The notes below the pieces were generated by a model, which was not told the DNA's origin, did not search any database, and saw only the letters and a list, made by a program, of their open reading frames with translations. Position numbers and translations under genes: made by a program. Shown here piece after piece: positions 1 through 12,006 of a stretch of 64,000 nucleotides of DNA (position 1 is its first letter; each line of letters starts with the position of its first letter). Origin of the DNA: Palaemon carinicauda (Eukaryota; Arthropoda; Malacostraca; Decapoda; Palaemonidae); the NCBI RefSeq assembly GCF_036898095.1, contig NC_090751.1:75234680-75298679 (forward strand), in the 5' to 3' direction.

Positions 1-413
1 AAATAAAAATAGGGCTAGAAATAAAAGGCATGCAAAATATCAGTCTTTTATTTACAAAAATCAGAGCAAAGAATAATAATTAAATAACATAACTGGCATA
101 AAGGAAATGTGTTTACTGTATACTCAATAATACATCCCTACCATACCTATACAAAAGGTAACATTAGGGTAAAATAAAAAACCTGACAAGACACTGGAAG
201 GAACTAAGGACAAATTAAATCAATTAATAAAGACAAAAACATACAAGTAAGCAAATAAATTGACACTAAGACAGTTATACAAGTACAATCTTAAATCAGA
301 GATTCACTGGTGAATTCTGAAAAATAAAAGTTTTAGTAATCCTGAAACAGAAACTCGCTGTTTACTCATTATAAGAAATAAGCTGGATGAGTGCCCTAGG
401 ACGCACTTGAGGG

Positions 414-1497
414 CTACATCAATGCAGCGGGTTTGATAACACTAACCCCGGCCACCACAAAATGACGTATCTCTTCCAATTGTTTCAGATAATGGCTGAA
501 GAAAACCCTAGTGGACTTCCAACTTGTATATGCCTGTAAACCCTCAAAGGACATGTACTGAAAGAAATTTATTGAGGAAGCCACTTTCCTGGGGTCATGA
601 CCCGATGGCATACTAGCCGAGTCCACTCTTCTTATTAAATAAGTAATCTCTGCTCTTCACTGTTTCAAAGACAAATCTGATCCCACCGTTTCCCCCTTAA
701 ATAATTGACAACACTTAAACTGCACTGTTCTTAATAAATATACTTTTAAGCACTGCACTGGGCACAGGGAGGGATCACTTTCTAGGGGAACTATTTTCCA
801 TGGACCCCACCGTTTAGAGGGAAATTCATTCTTAGCTAGAAAAGCGGGATCAAGGTATAAATTAACCTCAGCATTATCCACAAATTCAATGTGACCATTG
901 TCTCTAGAGAGAGCCACAATCTCACTAACACAAGCACCGGAAGCCATCGCAACCAGAAAAATAATTTTTTGAGTCAGATCACGAATAGAAGCAGTTTCAT
1001 TGTCAATTTCTGAAGCGAACTGTAACACTTTGTCTAAAGACCAAGAGATAAGAGATCCGAGTTGAAGTCGATATCCAAGGCGTATAGAATAGGTCTAGCA
1101 AGGGCTGACTTGTACGACGAGATTATGGAGGAAGCTAGACCTTGTGCGTGTACATCAATCAAGAAAACTTAACAAAAATCCCTGGTAACTGATTCTGGAT
1201 TCTTGTCCTTGACGTATTTGAAGTCTTATAATTTTCTGCAAACTCCAACTTGTCACGTTAAATTTGAAATCTTTTCCGGAGCTAAGGCGAAAAAATCATG
1301 CGATGAAGGTTGTTCGTTCTCCATGATGAAGTGTATACAATCTTTCGCTGTACCTCCTGGGACAAAATTTGGTTGGGCAACGGTACCAACTTGGGGTTCA
1401 ATTCTGTCACCATGGGAAACCAGTTGCTCTTCGGCAACAGAGGAGCAACCAGGGCCGCTGTCCCGTTGAACGCTCGAAGCTTGTCCAGAACCTTCAT
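414..1497 (-). pseudogene. E1 tyrosine recombinase (YR) and upstream methylase tail, broken
   Basis: The minus strand encodes the C-terminal catalytic part of a DIRS tyrosine recombinase in two pieces, 657-1028 and 414-626. The second piece keeps the H-x-x-R box (GHDPRK) and the tyrosine context FFSHYLKQ. In the first piece the box that reads GARVSEI in E9 reads GACVSEI: the catalytic arginine codon at 930-932 has become TGT (Cys). The core-binding half (about 1030-1250) is disrupted. The piece at 1282-1497 matches the end of the methylase-like domain of the RT polyprotein. The recombinase is certainly inactive. Confidence 0.8.
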
Positions 1498-1651
1498 GAA
1501 GAGATTGAAGGGTGGAAACAGGTAAATTCTTGCTCAATGATTCCAATCCAGGGTCATCACTTCCATGCTCACTGCTGCTAGATCTATATTCGGTGCTACA
1601 TAGTAGGGAAGTTTCTTCTTGAGACTCGTCGCAAACAGATCCACTTGAAGT

Positions 1652-3256
1652 CTAGGGACTTGATACTGCACGAAAGAGAATGATTTTTTGTCTAAGAGAC
1701 CACTCCGTCTCTAGAGGTTGTGTCCGAGATAGGGAGTCCGCCATCACATTTTTTACTCCATGAAGGTGGGATGCTGAAAGATGCCAACCTTTCCTCTGAG
1801 CCAACGTAAAAAGGACTAACATACAAGATTTATTTGAGGAGACCTCGACCCTTGCCTGTTGATGCAATCGAAGATTACTTTGCTGTCGAGGACTAGACGA
1901 ATGTGAATGTTCTTCTTCAAGTGTAACTTTTTGAGGGACATGAAGACTGCCATAGCCTCCAGAATATTGATGTGGAATTGTTGAAATTTCTGGGACCAAC
2001 CACCTTGTACTTTCTTGAGTGGGGTATGACCACCCCCCCAACCGTCCAATGGGGCGTCCGTACAAAGAATCACTCCAAGAGGAGGAAAGCGCAGCGGTAT
2101 CATATGTGACAGACTTTTGGTAATGGACTACGGTCGAAGTTGTCTTCGGAGTTACACCAGGGTCTACTTCTGATGGTCGTGAAGAACTTTGGAGGCTCTC
2201 CATTTCCAAACTCTGCTTGCATCCTTGAGCCGTATTTTGAGGACAGGATTCGCTACTGAGGCGAATTGCAGACCCTATAACCCTTTCCTAGCATCGCCTG
2301 GTGGTCATTCCCAACTTGATCAGAGACCAGACTGACTTTGCTATTTCTTTCCTCTTGGAGGGAGGTATAAAAAGGTAATGAGACTGTAGATTCCAATGAA
2401 TCCCCAACCACTGGAAAACTTGAGCTGGAGCCAGTCTTGATTTCTTGAAGTTGATCTGAAATCCTAGGGACTGAAGGAACCTTACAACTTGAGAGGTTGC
2501 TTCCGAGCACTCCGGTGCCGAAGGAGCCCACACTAGCCAGTCGTCCAGACACAGCTACTTGGTGCCTTTTTCCCGAAGTTGTTGAAACACTGCATCGATA
2601 ACCTTCGTGAAAATCCTCGGAGCTATGTTGAGCCCGAATGGCATAGCTATGAATACATAAACCTTTCGCTCCAGGCTGAAACCAAGGTAGGGGAAAAGCA
2701 TCGACCTATCGGAAGATGCCAATAAGTGTCGGTAAGACCTATAGAGACGGTGTAAGCCTCCCGGGGTTGTAAGGTCCGTATCTGCGAAAGTCAGCATCCG
2801 GAACTTGTCGCACTGAACAAACAGGTTTAGACGAGACAAATCGAGAATAGTTTGAGGTATTTTCAAATCTTTCTTTGGCACCCAAAATAGACGACCTTGA
2901 AATCTCATAGATCTCTTGCAACGGATAACTCCTTTCTTCAGAAGGTCTTGTTCATATAGATCCAGATGAGGTGTTGACTTCTGGAAAAATCTCCTGAGCT
3001 TTGGAGGCCATCGCTTCCACTTCCAAACAAAGCCGTTGGAAATGACCCTCTGTGCCCAAGGACTGAATGACCACCGGTCCTTGAACAACGTCAGCCGTCC
3101 CCCTACCGGAATATCCTCATTGTTTGAGCTGAGGATGTGCACCCCTTTCTCCTCTGCCGCCTCGATGCCCGCGTCCCCTGGATCTGCCTCCTCTGTCAGA
3201 GTGGCCTCTGCCGCCTCTTTCTCTCTTTTGGGATCGAAAGGACGACCCCTGATCAT
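1652..3256 (-). pseudogene. E1 reverse transcriptase / RNase H remnant
   Basis: Minus-strand pieces align in order with the RT-RNase H polyprotein of E9. Piece 2555-3256 carries the RT N-terminus and motif B (MPFGLNIAPRIF). It ends in a TAG just before the active-site box, which reads LCLDDW where E9 has AYLDDW. Piece 2288-2533 continues the RT thumb region (FQWLGIHWNLQSH). Pieces 1816-2103 and 1652-2209 hold RNase H in two frames (CTDAPLDGWGGG, NILEAMAVF, then the ADSLSR box). The motif A region is also scrambled by frameshift. Not functional. Confidence 0.8.
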
Positions 3257-4507
3257 ATACAGGGTTGAAAACCGGGGACTGTGTCATCACGGGATGAGGA
3301 ACAGCAAAAACAGTCTGAGGGATGTTGGCGGGGGAAGAAGCAAACGACCTCCTAATATAAGTTGGTTTGCAGGACCTCTTAGGCTGTGGTCCTAACCCAG
3401 GGGTGAATTTCCTCTTCAGAGAGATCCTCCACTTCTGGAACAGGCTCTTATTCTCGGCTGCAGCTTTATCTAAAACTTCTTTCACTAGTTTCTGGGGAAA
3501 AAGGTCCTTTCCCCATATGCAAGAGTCAATGAGACGTTTCGGCTCATGGCGTATAGTGGCTGAAGTGAGAACATGTTCTCTACAGACTCTACGAGCCTGA
3601 AAGAAAGCATAGAGATCCTTCATAAAGCTGATAATCTCTCTCTCTAGTCTCCAGTTCATCTTCAAGGAGGTGTTCAGGAATCCTGGGAAGTTTCTCATTA
3701 AATTGGCGAATGGCTACATCCTTATCCAGTTTACCTGCAAAGTAAACTGGACATCCATCCAGTGATCAGCATCATGTGGAAGAAGGAGTGATACAGGTCT
3801 ACACTCTTCCAAAACCAGGAGAGACTTACCTTCCCAAATGGCCTTCTCCACAGCCACGAACCCCTTCGAAGCAAAATGGAAGACCATCGTGTCCGGAGCC
3901 ACAAAGGTGGCTTACCTTTTACCAAAGGCACCTAGCTGTGTATTAATACACCCTACCATCTTGCCTTGGACTTTGCTCCACTCCCAACGGAAGAGTTTGC
4001 TCAGTAAGGGGAGGAGCATAGTCTCCAGCATCAGCAGCAGTGGTCAGCAAAGGAACAGGGCTGGGTCCTTCGACGGTCAGGATCAAGGAAACTCCCGGGT
4101 CATGCTGCTCTTAACTCTCCCAAGTGAAGGAGGTTCAACTTTGGAGGAAGCCAGTGTGTGCTTCCTCTGAGCGCCAATCTGAAGGAGTTCCATTAATGCC
4201 TCGTTCGGTAGGGGGCCGGTTATGATCAGCGATGGCCTAACCTGTAACACCCAAAGTTTCTTCGACTTTGAGGAAGACCCCGAAGACGAAGAATCTTTCT
4301 TAGACTTCTTTCTCCATCCCCCAAACCTCTCCTACTGAAAGGCAGACCACTCCCAGCATTCAGGACAGGTGTCGTCCAAATCACAACGCCACCCTCAGCA
4401 AGCTGGACACAGCAGAGCGGATCTGTCTCTATGGAGGACATGAAGGTACCGCAGGTGCGGCCCTCAGGTCCTGGACAGGTGGGCATGAGGACGGTCAAAA
4501 GAAGCAA
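3117..4507 (-). pseudogene. E1 gag-like ORF remnant
   Basis: Piece 3117-3698 is the gag C-terminal part (RACREHVL analogue, a KRLIDSCIWGKDLFP-type box, then a basic RG-rich tail). Piece 3714-3902 carries the LEECRP box also found in E2 and E9. Piece 4226-4507 is different: it matches the gag N-terminus of E3 (CGTFMSSIETDP versus CGTFMSAVETDP), followed in a neighbouring frame by a Cys motif CDLDDTCPECWEW similar to CDREVTCSECREW of E3. The frame is broken throughout. Function is inferred from position and from family resemblance. Confidence 0.7.
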
Positions 4508-4690
4508 TCACTGCCAAAAGCAAAGTGGTTACTCAACCCAGGTGTGCGGGATTATCGGACTACACCCAATCCCTCGCTAACTAACAGGCGAGGGATTACC
4601 CCTCGCTAAAAGTCTTATGGCTCATTTTTCAGCTTCACCGAAAGTTATATCCCTATAAATAGTGAGGGTTTGTACTGGGTGAGGGAACAA

Positions 4691-5352
4691 ACGTTGGTTT
4701 AAAAAATTCATGTGTTCGTGAAACTCACCCTGACATCCCTGAAGTAATCTGAAGTGCATTCCCTATCATGAAAATACTGTTTTCACTCTTTTGTTAGGTC
4801 TAATCCCAAATAGTATAAAACATCGTTATTCTCATTTTGATAGTGCATGGTTGTGTTGGTTTTATTGATAAAATAGAACAAAAATGTATTTCAGTGAATT
4901 TACACCACAAGAAATCTGGCTATGTTCCAAATCTTAATCTCTTTATTTTCTTTCTCAGCTTTTCTCTATTTGATAATACAATGTTACTATGCATTCCAGT
5001 AAAACATAAAAACACTTTTTATTTTGAAAATTTATGCCATCATAAAATGCACTTATGTCACTATATTACATTTAATGCATAGTACCTGTCCACTGAATCC
5101 ACATTGCCACTCAAGATGCTTTTCATTGCTTTCTCTCTACTCATGAGATTTGTATAGCTTAATCTTTCTTTAATCTTCAGCTTTCTCTCCACTGGACATA
5201 AGTTTTGTTCAACTTGATTTGTCTTTTAATCTTCTGTTTTCTCTCTGCTCAACGAATGGTTTGTTTGGCTTAATTTGTCCTTCAATATTCATTTCTTAGT
5301 TCTACTCCTCTACCTCTGAATGAATTTTGCAAACTTAAGTCATCAAACTTAC
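4691..5352. other. AT-rich intron sequence, nothing recognised
   Basis: Intron 3' of the last visible prosaposin exon. Low-complexity AT-rich sequence. Short open frames such as the one at 4837-5082 have no recognisable motif. No repeat ends were found. Confidence 0.6.
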
Positions 5353-5487
5353 CTCTGCACGAGAATGAGTTTTAACCAAGCGAATTGTACGCGTTACAAA
5401 ATCCTTGCAAGATTCACAGTCGCCTGGTCCTGGAGTCTTAACAGGGGACAAAGGTAGCAAAGAGTTTGTTTCCTCTGGAAGGCTTAG
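5353..5487 (-). CDS. Prosaposin-like gene, exon C (start of a further saposin B domain)
   Basis: A 135-nt minus-strand exon (45 codons, phase 0 at both ends). The acceptor is TTATTAAAACAG at 5488 and above; the donor is GAG|GTAAGT at 5351-5352 and below. It encodes a linker rich in Leu, Pro and Ser followed by DCESCKDFVTRTIRLVK, the first two cysteines and helix 1 of a saposin B-type domain. It joins in frame to exon B (6391-6591) across a 903-bp intron (5488-6390). Prosaposins are secreted or lysosomal precursors cut into saposins that present sphingolipids to hydrolases. The domain continues in exons beyond the window start. Symbol left blank because orthology was not tested. Confidence 0.85.
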
Positions 5488-6390
5488 CTGTTTTAATAAA
5501 TAAAAAAAATATTAACACGTACATAGCGAAGACATACACCTACTGTTGTTGCAATACTGTACTTATATCTCAATATACTAGCAAGTTTGTACTTAGAATA
5601 CTTCAACAATAAATATGATAAAATCAATTTTCATAATCACAATATTCTACATGAGCTCTTCCTTTCACAAGGGTTAGATGTGAAATGAGTTCTTTCAAAT
5701 CTCTTCTATCTTGTATTCTAAACTAGTATCAGACCCAGGTCTTATCTACCACCCTTTTTTCCTCAACTTCCTGGTCATTCATACAAGTATTCATCTTACT
5801 GCTTCCATATTTACAGTCTTTCTGACTAACTGTTCCTCATCCGCTCTCATCTCATGTCCAAACCAACTCAAACCTTGAGTTATTAGCCCTTTATCATCTT
5901 TAGGACAAATTTCTCCCACAATTCCTTGTTAGTAAAATATCATCCCACTGTACTACAGCCATGAACTTCAACATTCTCGGATCACTCCTTAAAAAAACTA
6001 ATCCATTTTCTTTATCAGGGACCATTTTTCAGCTACATAGAGTAGTACAGGCCTATGTACCCATTACATGTCTTAGCTCTCTAATAATGGAACATTCTTA
6101 TTCTCCAGCAATCTTGCAATGTCTATACCTTATATCCATACTGACAGCCCAATTTTTTCTTACTACTCAGCTACCCAGCTTTCCTGTTTGAAGTCTCTCC
6201 AAGGTAACTGAACTGCTCATCTAACACAACAGGTATATAAATAAAATGACAAATAGATAACTTCATATCTAACACCATTCAGTGTTATAAGTGCCACAAA
6301 CTGAACTTTCAATAAAATTGATATATTTATAGTCCTCCTAAATATTATTTCATGCAACATATATAAAAAAATACTCGTGTGTATATGTAC
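5488..6390. other. Intron between prosaposin exons B and C
   Basis: A 903-bp AT-rich intron with a consensus donor (CAG|GTACAT, minus strand) and acceptor (AAAACAG). No mobile element or ORF with a recognisable motif inside. Confidence 0.7.
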
Positions 6391-6591
6391 CTGATAATCA
6401 CGAAGCAACATATCAATTCTAACAGAGTTGCACAGACCAGCAGTTGCACAGACTACTTGAGGGTTCATCTGGGAAGCTAAAGTATCAATTAGCTCTGGAA
6501 TGAAGTCATCAGCTAACTCTTTGCACTCCTTTGCTATAACCCTGATGGGAATTAATTCACAAGACCCTTCAAAAACTTCACGAATTTCTTC
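6391..6591 (-). CDS. Prosaposin-like gene, exon B (core of a saposin B domain)
   Basis: A 201-nt minus-strand exon (67 codons, phase 0 to phase 0). The acceptor is CTTTTCAACAG|GAAGAA and the donor CAG|GTACAT. It encodes EEIREVFEGSCELIPIRV, then CKELADDFIPELIDTLASQ, then VVCATAGLCNS. Four cysteines in saposin spacing (C-x11-C ... C-x5-C) complete the two supplied by exon A, giving the six-cysteine, three-disulfide saposin B fold. The family resemblance is strong: human saposin units share the 'CSALNLC'-like end and the 'PELID' helix. Only part of this exon is visible as an open frame, because the first Met is internal at 6468. Confidence 0.9.
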
Positions 6592-8496
6592 CTGTTGAAA
6601 AGATTAAAAATATTATTGAAACAAAAAAGGAAAACTATTGTCCTTATTAATATAGCCAGCCACAATACTTTATAGGAAGAGCATTTGCATGATTTGGTCT
6701 CAAAGTTAAATGTTTTGCTTTCAAAGAAATATTTCTGAATACTGTATAAAGAAACCTGACTACTGAGCTGTACAGTTATGCTAAAAATTCAAACCTTTTT
6801 CATGAAATTTCATTCATAAGTCAACCATTGGCACCTCTGATATAGTGGGTAATTAAGTTATAAAAACATCTATCATGTCTTTCTAATAAAACCATACTAC
6901 AATATGTTACACAAAAATTAAAACATCCTTCAAGTCAAGATTGTAGGAAAATCTCATGAATACCAAAATATTACAAAAGCATAAACAAAACATTGCAAAA
7001 CTTCTATTCACTCAGGCCTATGAATCCATCTAAATATTTAAAAATTAGGATTTAAAATTTTTGACAAGAAAATTTTTCGTTACATTCTTATATTGCTTAA
7101 ATTATGATAAATAAGAAGTTTTCAAATATACCCTTGTTTCAAATCAATTTTACTTTGAAGCTACAAAAATAATAACTACTAAAGTAAAACCTGCTACAAC
7201 CCATCAATCCAGACATCAATCAAAGGACATGGTGTGGCCACGAGTGTTAGTGTAACCTAAAACTTAACAAGATTAACACAATCACCCGAGTGGCAGCAAA
7301 ATGAATCAGTTAGAGTGTAGGCTAAGGAAACAGCAACAAGAAACTTTGGCATTGGTCAGGAATGCAATAGTTACATTGTATTAGGCCTAAAACTCCACGA
7401 CAAACTGCTGATCATCCTTATGACCATCCTTACAAGGATAGAACTACAGTATATAGATGGTAGAAAATTACTAATGAAGGACAGGAATTGAAAATCAAAA
7501 TAAAATTGGTCTCCCATGTTGCCCTATTGCAGATAATGTATAAATACTTGATTTTACCGACTCCAACCCAATTACCGTACTGCACATCATCAATGATGAG
7601 GGAGAAAGAAATTGACAAATATCAAGGCATATCATCTACTGAAAGAACTCAAGCACTTAAAACCTTAACTCAAGGACACCAGACTTTTCTATGTTCTTGA
7701 ACATCCCCAAGATATACATTTTCTGGGAAGACCACAAAGATATGGTTTCGCAAAAAAACTTTCTTCAACAACAAAGAGGGAACTTTATTGTTAATGATCA
7801 CCAAAGAAAAAGTAATGTATATCTACAAGCATCTACCTATTTACATATTTCTATACATCCATCAAATGAGAATGAGAGATTATCATCATGCATTTTATAT
7901 TATCAAATGGTACATTTTATTATATTTTATATACTGTCTTTTGAGGCTCTTACTATTTTCATCAATATTGTATTGCATATGCACTTACATGTTATAGCCG
8001 ACTACAGTTCTTATACAGCATTAAAATCATATTAGTAATAACTACTTAGGCTTGTGGCTATGATTCACACACCCAAGTAATAATTATTAAAAAGCTTTAA
8101 ACACACTGTATATAAACTGTGGTAGGCTATAACATCCTGTATATATAGCCACATGCCTAAATAATAATTATCAATAAGCTTTCAACACATTGTATAAGAA
8201 CTATAGTAAGCTATAACATACAGGTGCATATACTGTAAATGCAATGAAGATATTTTGAATAAGTATGGATATGATGTTGCCAATATTGTTTGTTATTTTT
8301 TCTTCAGTATAAATAGGTGCACATTTTTCTTGATAGTATTAGTGTGATAAGCTGATGTAAACAATAAAACTAATATACTGACATTTTTATGATAAAATTC
8401 AACCAAAATGCATGAGAAAAATACTTTAAAAATATTGCAATGAAGCAAAATTGATAAAAAAAAAAAAAAAAAATAAACAATATTTTGTGCAGACTT
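6592..8496. other. Intron sequence between prosaposin exons A and B, 3' part
   Basis: AT-rich intronic DNA. It contains the inverted-repeat element at 7968-8245 and a poly(A) run at about 8457-8473 just before element E2. Open frames at 7430-8035 carry no recognisable motif and are taken as chance. Confidence 0.6.
7968..8245. repeat. Inverted-repeat (MITE-like) element
   Basis: About 50-bp imperfect arms face each other. The left arm (7968-8020) contains ACATGTTATAG and GTTCTTATACAG; the right arm (8187-8240) contains TTGTATAAGAAC and CTATAACATACAG, its near reverse complement. Between them a block of about 95 bp with AGCTTT and ATAATTATTA recurs imperfectly. No ORF. Probably a non-autonomous DNA transposon; the superfamily could not be assigned. 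Confidence 0.5.
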
Positions 8497-8511
8497 TTTG
8501 GGCTCAAGCTA

Positions 8512-8850
8512 TGACGTCCTGATGGAAAGTTCCTTTTGGTAGCTTCCTTGGGTATATTGACTACAAGGATATTCCCAGAGAATTAAACCACAGGTTATCA
8601 CAGAATTCTTACTTCTGGTGCGAGTATCCTAAAGGTTTCCCTTTAAGACATCGTATATCAACAGGGGATGCATGTATTAACAGGCCACATAGCTATCTGC
8701 ACCCCATATAGAGTTAACACTTCGATATGGAAAGGTGGAGAATAACTGGGGAGCCGTTCCACAGTTACACTCGTCCGTGGCTACTTTTGGTACTCGAAAC
8801 GTAAACAAACGGGCGCCATTGCTAAATGATGTCACGTCCGTCCTCATCCT
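8512..8850. repeat. E2 left terminal inverted repeat
   Basis: Reverse complement of about 15828-16185, running from GACGTCCTGATGG inward to TCCGTCCTCATCC. Several mismatches separate the arms, for example CATCGTATATC here against CATCGCATATC in the complement of the right arm. Confidence 0.9.
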
Positions 8851-10053
8851 TCTGCTTGTAGCTGCCTTGCATAGACGGATTTCCCCCTTGTGCGATTTTT
8901 ATCGGCTTGCATCTTCGTTATGTCGCTACCTTCGGCCTCGCCTTCTTCTGGAAAGTTGAGTACCAGGTCCCAGTATTGTTTAAATAAGCTCTGGCCGTAA
9001 AGTAACTTATACTTTTCGTGATATTTCATGTTTTCTGGCGGAGCTGTGCTGCTACCGGACGCGCCATTTTATGGCGTCGCTGTTCTCTTGCATGCCTTAT
9101 TTAGCTAGTCAGAACAGCTTATTCCGGCCTCTTAACTAATCGATATTATTAGTTATTTAGTCTTCATAGCTAGGAACTTCAAATAACGTGTTTTAACACT
9201 CTATTATCCGGTCTTCGACTGACCCCATACTATATTGCTAGCTTAGCCCCTAGGCCAGATTGCCTAGCACCAGTGTTCATGCATGATATATTCCAGTGAT
9301 CCTAGGTTAAGTTATGAAGATAGTGGCATTATTTATCATACTGTTTACTGTGATGCAAGTGTGTTTCGCCTTCAGGGACCATATAGGGGACCGGTTTGAT
9401 TGTGTACCTTTCTAACCTAACCTAAATGTAGGAACCCCTATATGCTCCCTTCATCCCCTGCCTACGGGCGTTCCCTCTGTGTGGCCATGCTCCCCCTTCT
9501 ATATAGGGGAATCGTGTCCATAATCAGAGTATTTATCGCTTCTCTGTCCTCCCTAAGGGAATGATCCCCCCTTAGTGTTGCGACCGGGAAAGAGGAACGG
9601 CCTGTCCTTCCTCAGTTGCTTCGGTTAGGTTACTTAACCTTCCATGCAACTTGCGATGTGTCTTTCAGCCTACCTAGCTTGGGATTTAACACTCCTTATC
9701 TAGGTTAGGCCTTAGGGGGGGATAGTTCTGTACTGTTATAGTTTGAGACGGTACTCGTGCACCGTTCTCATTCAGGTTACCTACCCTAGGCTAGGGAGCG
9801 TCCTCCCTTCCTTGGTGGCCGTTCTCGTACAGAGCCCCTTCTTCTCCCTCCCCACCTATCCCTATTGATAAGGTTACTGTAACCAACTGGGCGGGGTTCA
9901 CGAGTATGTGTCTATCTACTTCCCTTTCCCGCTCCTCTCCTCAACATTACAATATTCTTGAATTATTTAATGTTAAGTGAAAGTTTAACTACTTTAGAGT
10001 AATGTAAGTCATTCTTATGCCTTCCATATACTCATGATCTCTTTCTTTTACAG

Positions 10054-12006
10054 GAGGAGTACATCAAGTGTGACCACAACTTCTGTGGAGTGAAGCACCC
10101 GGACTTTTACGGGCACACGGCGTGTCGGACCCACGCCCCCTGCGCCATCAAGAAAGGCGACCTGAAATATTGGGACCCGCAGCACTGTACAGTCTGCAAG
10201 TGTCGTCTGGTCGAAGCGTTCGACGATCCTCCTTCAGCGGAGGTAAGGGACAACGCTCGAGAGAAGCTACGCAAGTAGGTGCGTGGCTTCCAGAAGAACG
10301 CCACCGGACCGTATCTCGCTACCGAAGATTTGAGGGCCTTGCTATTTCCAAAGGCATCAAAAGACTCAGTGGTCCCTAGTGATCAGATTCCCACCATCCA
10401 GATAGTGGTGGAACCTGATGTGGTCATGGCTCAGTCCAGGCACGAGTGCCGTTTAGATTCCGACAACGTGGAACGTATGTCGGAAGTGTCGGAGACCACG
10501 GAGAGGAACCTCATGGGTGAAGAGCTCGACTATGAGGAAGATCAGGTGGAATACCCTGATTCGGAGCATGAGGTCGCTCCAGCTTCTACCCCTGCACCAA
10601 TTCCTACACCGACTGAGGAATCACTTCCTTCTACATCCGCTACCCCGGACCCCACCCCTTCTAGCACTCAGGAGAACTTCAAGATGCTTGAAGCTCTCAT
10701 GGATAAGAAACTTCGCGAGACTCATGAATTTTTCAAGTCCAACCTCGGAAGTTCGAAGCAACCGAAAAGGATTTCGGTTAAGGACCTCCCTGCATGCTCG
10801 GATACTAACCCATGGAGGTATGCCGAGCACATGCCGATCACCACAGGCAAGATCTTCATCAGTGAGAAGGTCGGCTCGATGGCGTTGGAAGAAGTGGAAT
10901 TCTTCCCGAACTTTGAGGCTTACCCGGACTGTTACGTCCGACTCAGGTCCGAACCCGCCTCTAAAGAAGAGACCGAACCAAAGGAGGTTATTGTGTTCGA
11001 TCTCTCGAAGGCCCAGGCTATGCTAGCCAACGCGGTGAAAAGTAGGGGCTTCACCAACTCGAAAATGCAGACGATTAGCAAGAAGCATCCGACCTTCGTC
11101 GCACCAGACAATGCGACCTTCCCCTTTCTGGAAAAGGCCTTCACTGCGGTACATAAAGCAGTGGAAGAAGGGAAACCTTGCCCTGTACTGGAGGAGTGCA
11201 GACCCTTCTCCCTGACCACTCCCCCTGATGATAGGCACTGGAAAGACGTCCAGTCAACCTTCATAGTGGGGAAGCTAGAGCCTGACGTCGCTGGTCGTCA
11301 GTTTAACGAGGACCTCCCAAAACTCAACGATCACCTCCTTCGTAGGGAACATGATACGAAGGAAAGGCTCGCCGCATCTATGTCCCTCCAGGTACAGCTT
11401 GAAATCATGGCCGGTGACACTAGGGTCCCTGACTTCTACATGGTCCTTGCCAAAACACATCTGGCAACGGTCGTGAAGAATCTGTACAGCTTCACGAAGG
11501 CTCGTAGAGCCTGTCGTGAATTCGTGTTCGCAAATGCTACAGTGCGACACGAACCCCAGAGGCTGATTTCCTCCAACATCTGGGGTAAACACCTCTTTCC
11601 CTCCTCCCTAGTGAAAGAGATCACTGACAAAGCCGCCACGGAGAACAGGAACCTTCTCCACAAATGGGGCATGTCAAAGAAAAGGAAATCCTCTCAGGAC
11701 GACGGCCCTCAACCTAAGAGGAAACCCAAGAAGCCAAAACCCCAGCAACATCAACAGAGACGGCAGTTTCCGGGATCCGCTACTCCCCAAGTGGCAGCTC
11801 AGCCACAACAGACCTTTCAGCTGGTCACCCAACCGGTCTTGTCACAGTCACCGGTCTTCACCCCTGCATTTGAGCAGCAATCCACTACCTTTCGTCCCAA
11901 AGGTAGAGGCTCAAACAGAGGCGCATCTCGCCGTTCCTCCAGAGGCAGAGGAGGAAGGGAAGCTAGCGGCCGAGATAGCAAACCCTCCGGAAGCCAGAAG
12001 CAATGA
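10054..12006 (+). pseudogene. E2 gag-like ORF with one in-frame stop
   Basis: Same protein as the gag of E9. An N-terminal Cys/His cluster (GHTACRTHAPC, CTVCK), an acidic Pro/Ser/Thr-rich stretch, a central conserved block (VKDLPACSDTNPWRYAEHM, LEECRPF, RLISSNIWGKHLFP) and a basic RG-rich tail. A TAG at 10276-10278 replaces the Trp codon of E9 (LRKWVRG). The position of E9's start Met is Ile here (EEYIKCD), so a gag start must lie upstream or has been lost. A CTTTTACAG acceptor-like site sits directly before the coding block at 10053. The stop codon region (CAATGAAGTGC) is identical to E9. Confidence 0.88.

Larger units (their letters stand above)
1..4690 (-). mobile_element. E1: decayed DIRS1-like retrotransposon, truncated by the window start
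   Basis: Read on the minus strand, this stretch gives in order a terminal-repeat-like 5' end (about 4555-4690), gag remnants, reverse transcriptase, RNase H and methylase-like remnants, and a tyrosine recombinase. This is the DIRS1-like order. All reading frames are broken by stops and shifts. The 5' end and gag N-terminus resemble E3 (family II), while the gag C-terminus, RT and YR resemble E2 and E9 (family I). Positions 1-413 are AT-rich 3' untranslated sequence with a reverse-strand AATAAA at 47-52. No ICR is visible, so the 3' end lies outside the window. An old, inactive copy. Confidence 0.85.

Noticed and set aside
8457..8473. Poly(A) run before E2 as a retroposon tail
   Set aside because: E2's left end is defined by its ICR a short distance downstream, and no LINE or SINE body precedes the run.
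9400..9800. TTAGG/CCTAA-like pentamers in the E2 and E9 leaders, suggestive of arthropod telomere repeat
   Set aside because: Only two or three scattered units at a time, not arrays; compatible with chance in a CT-rich leader.
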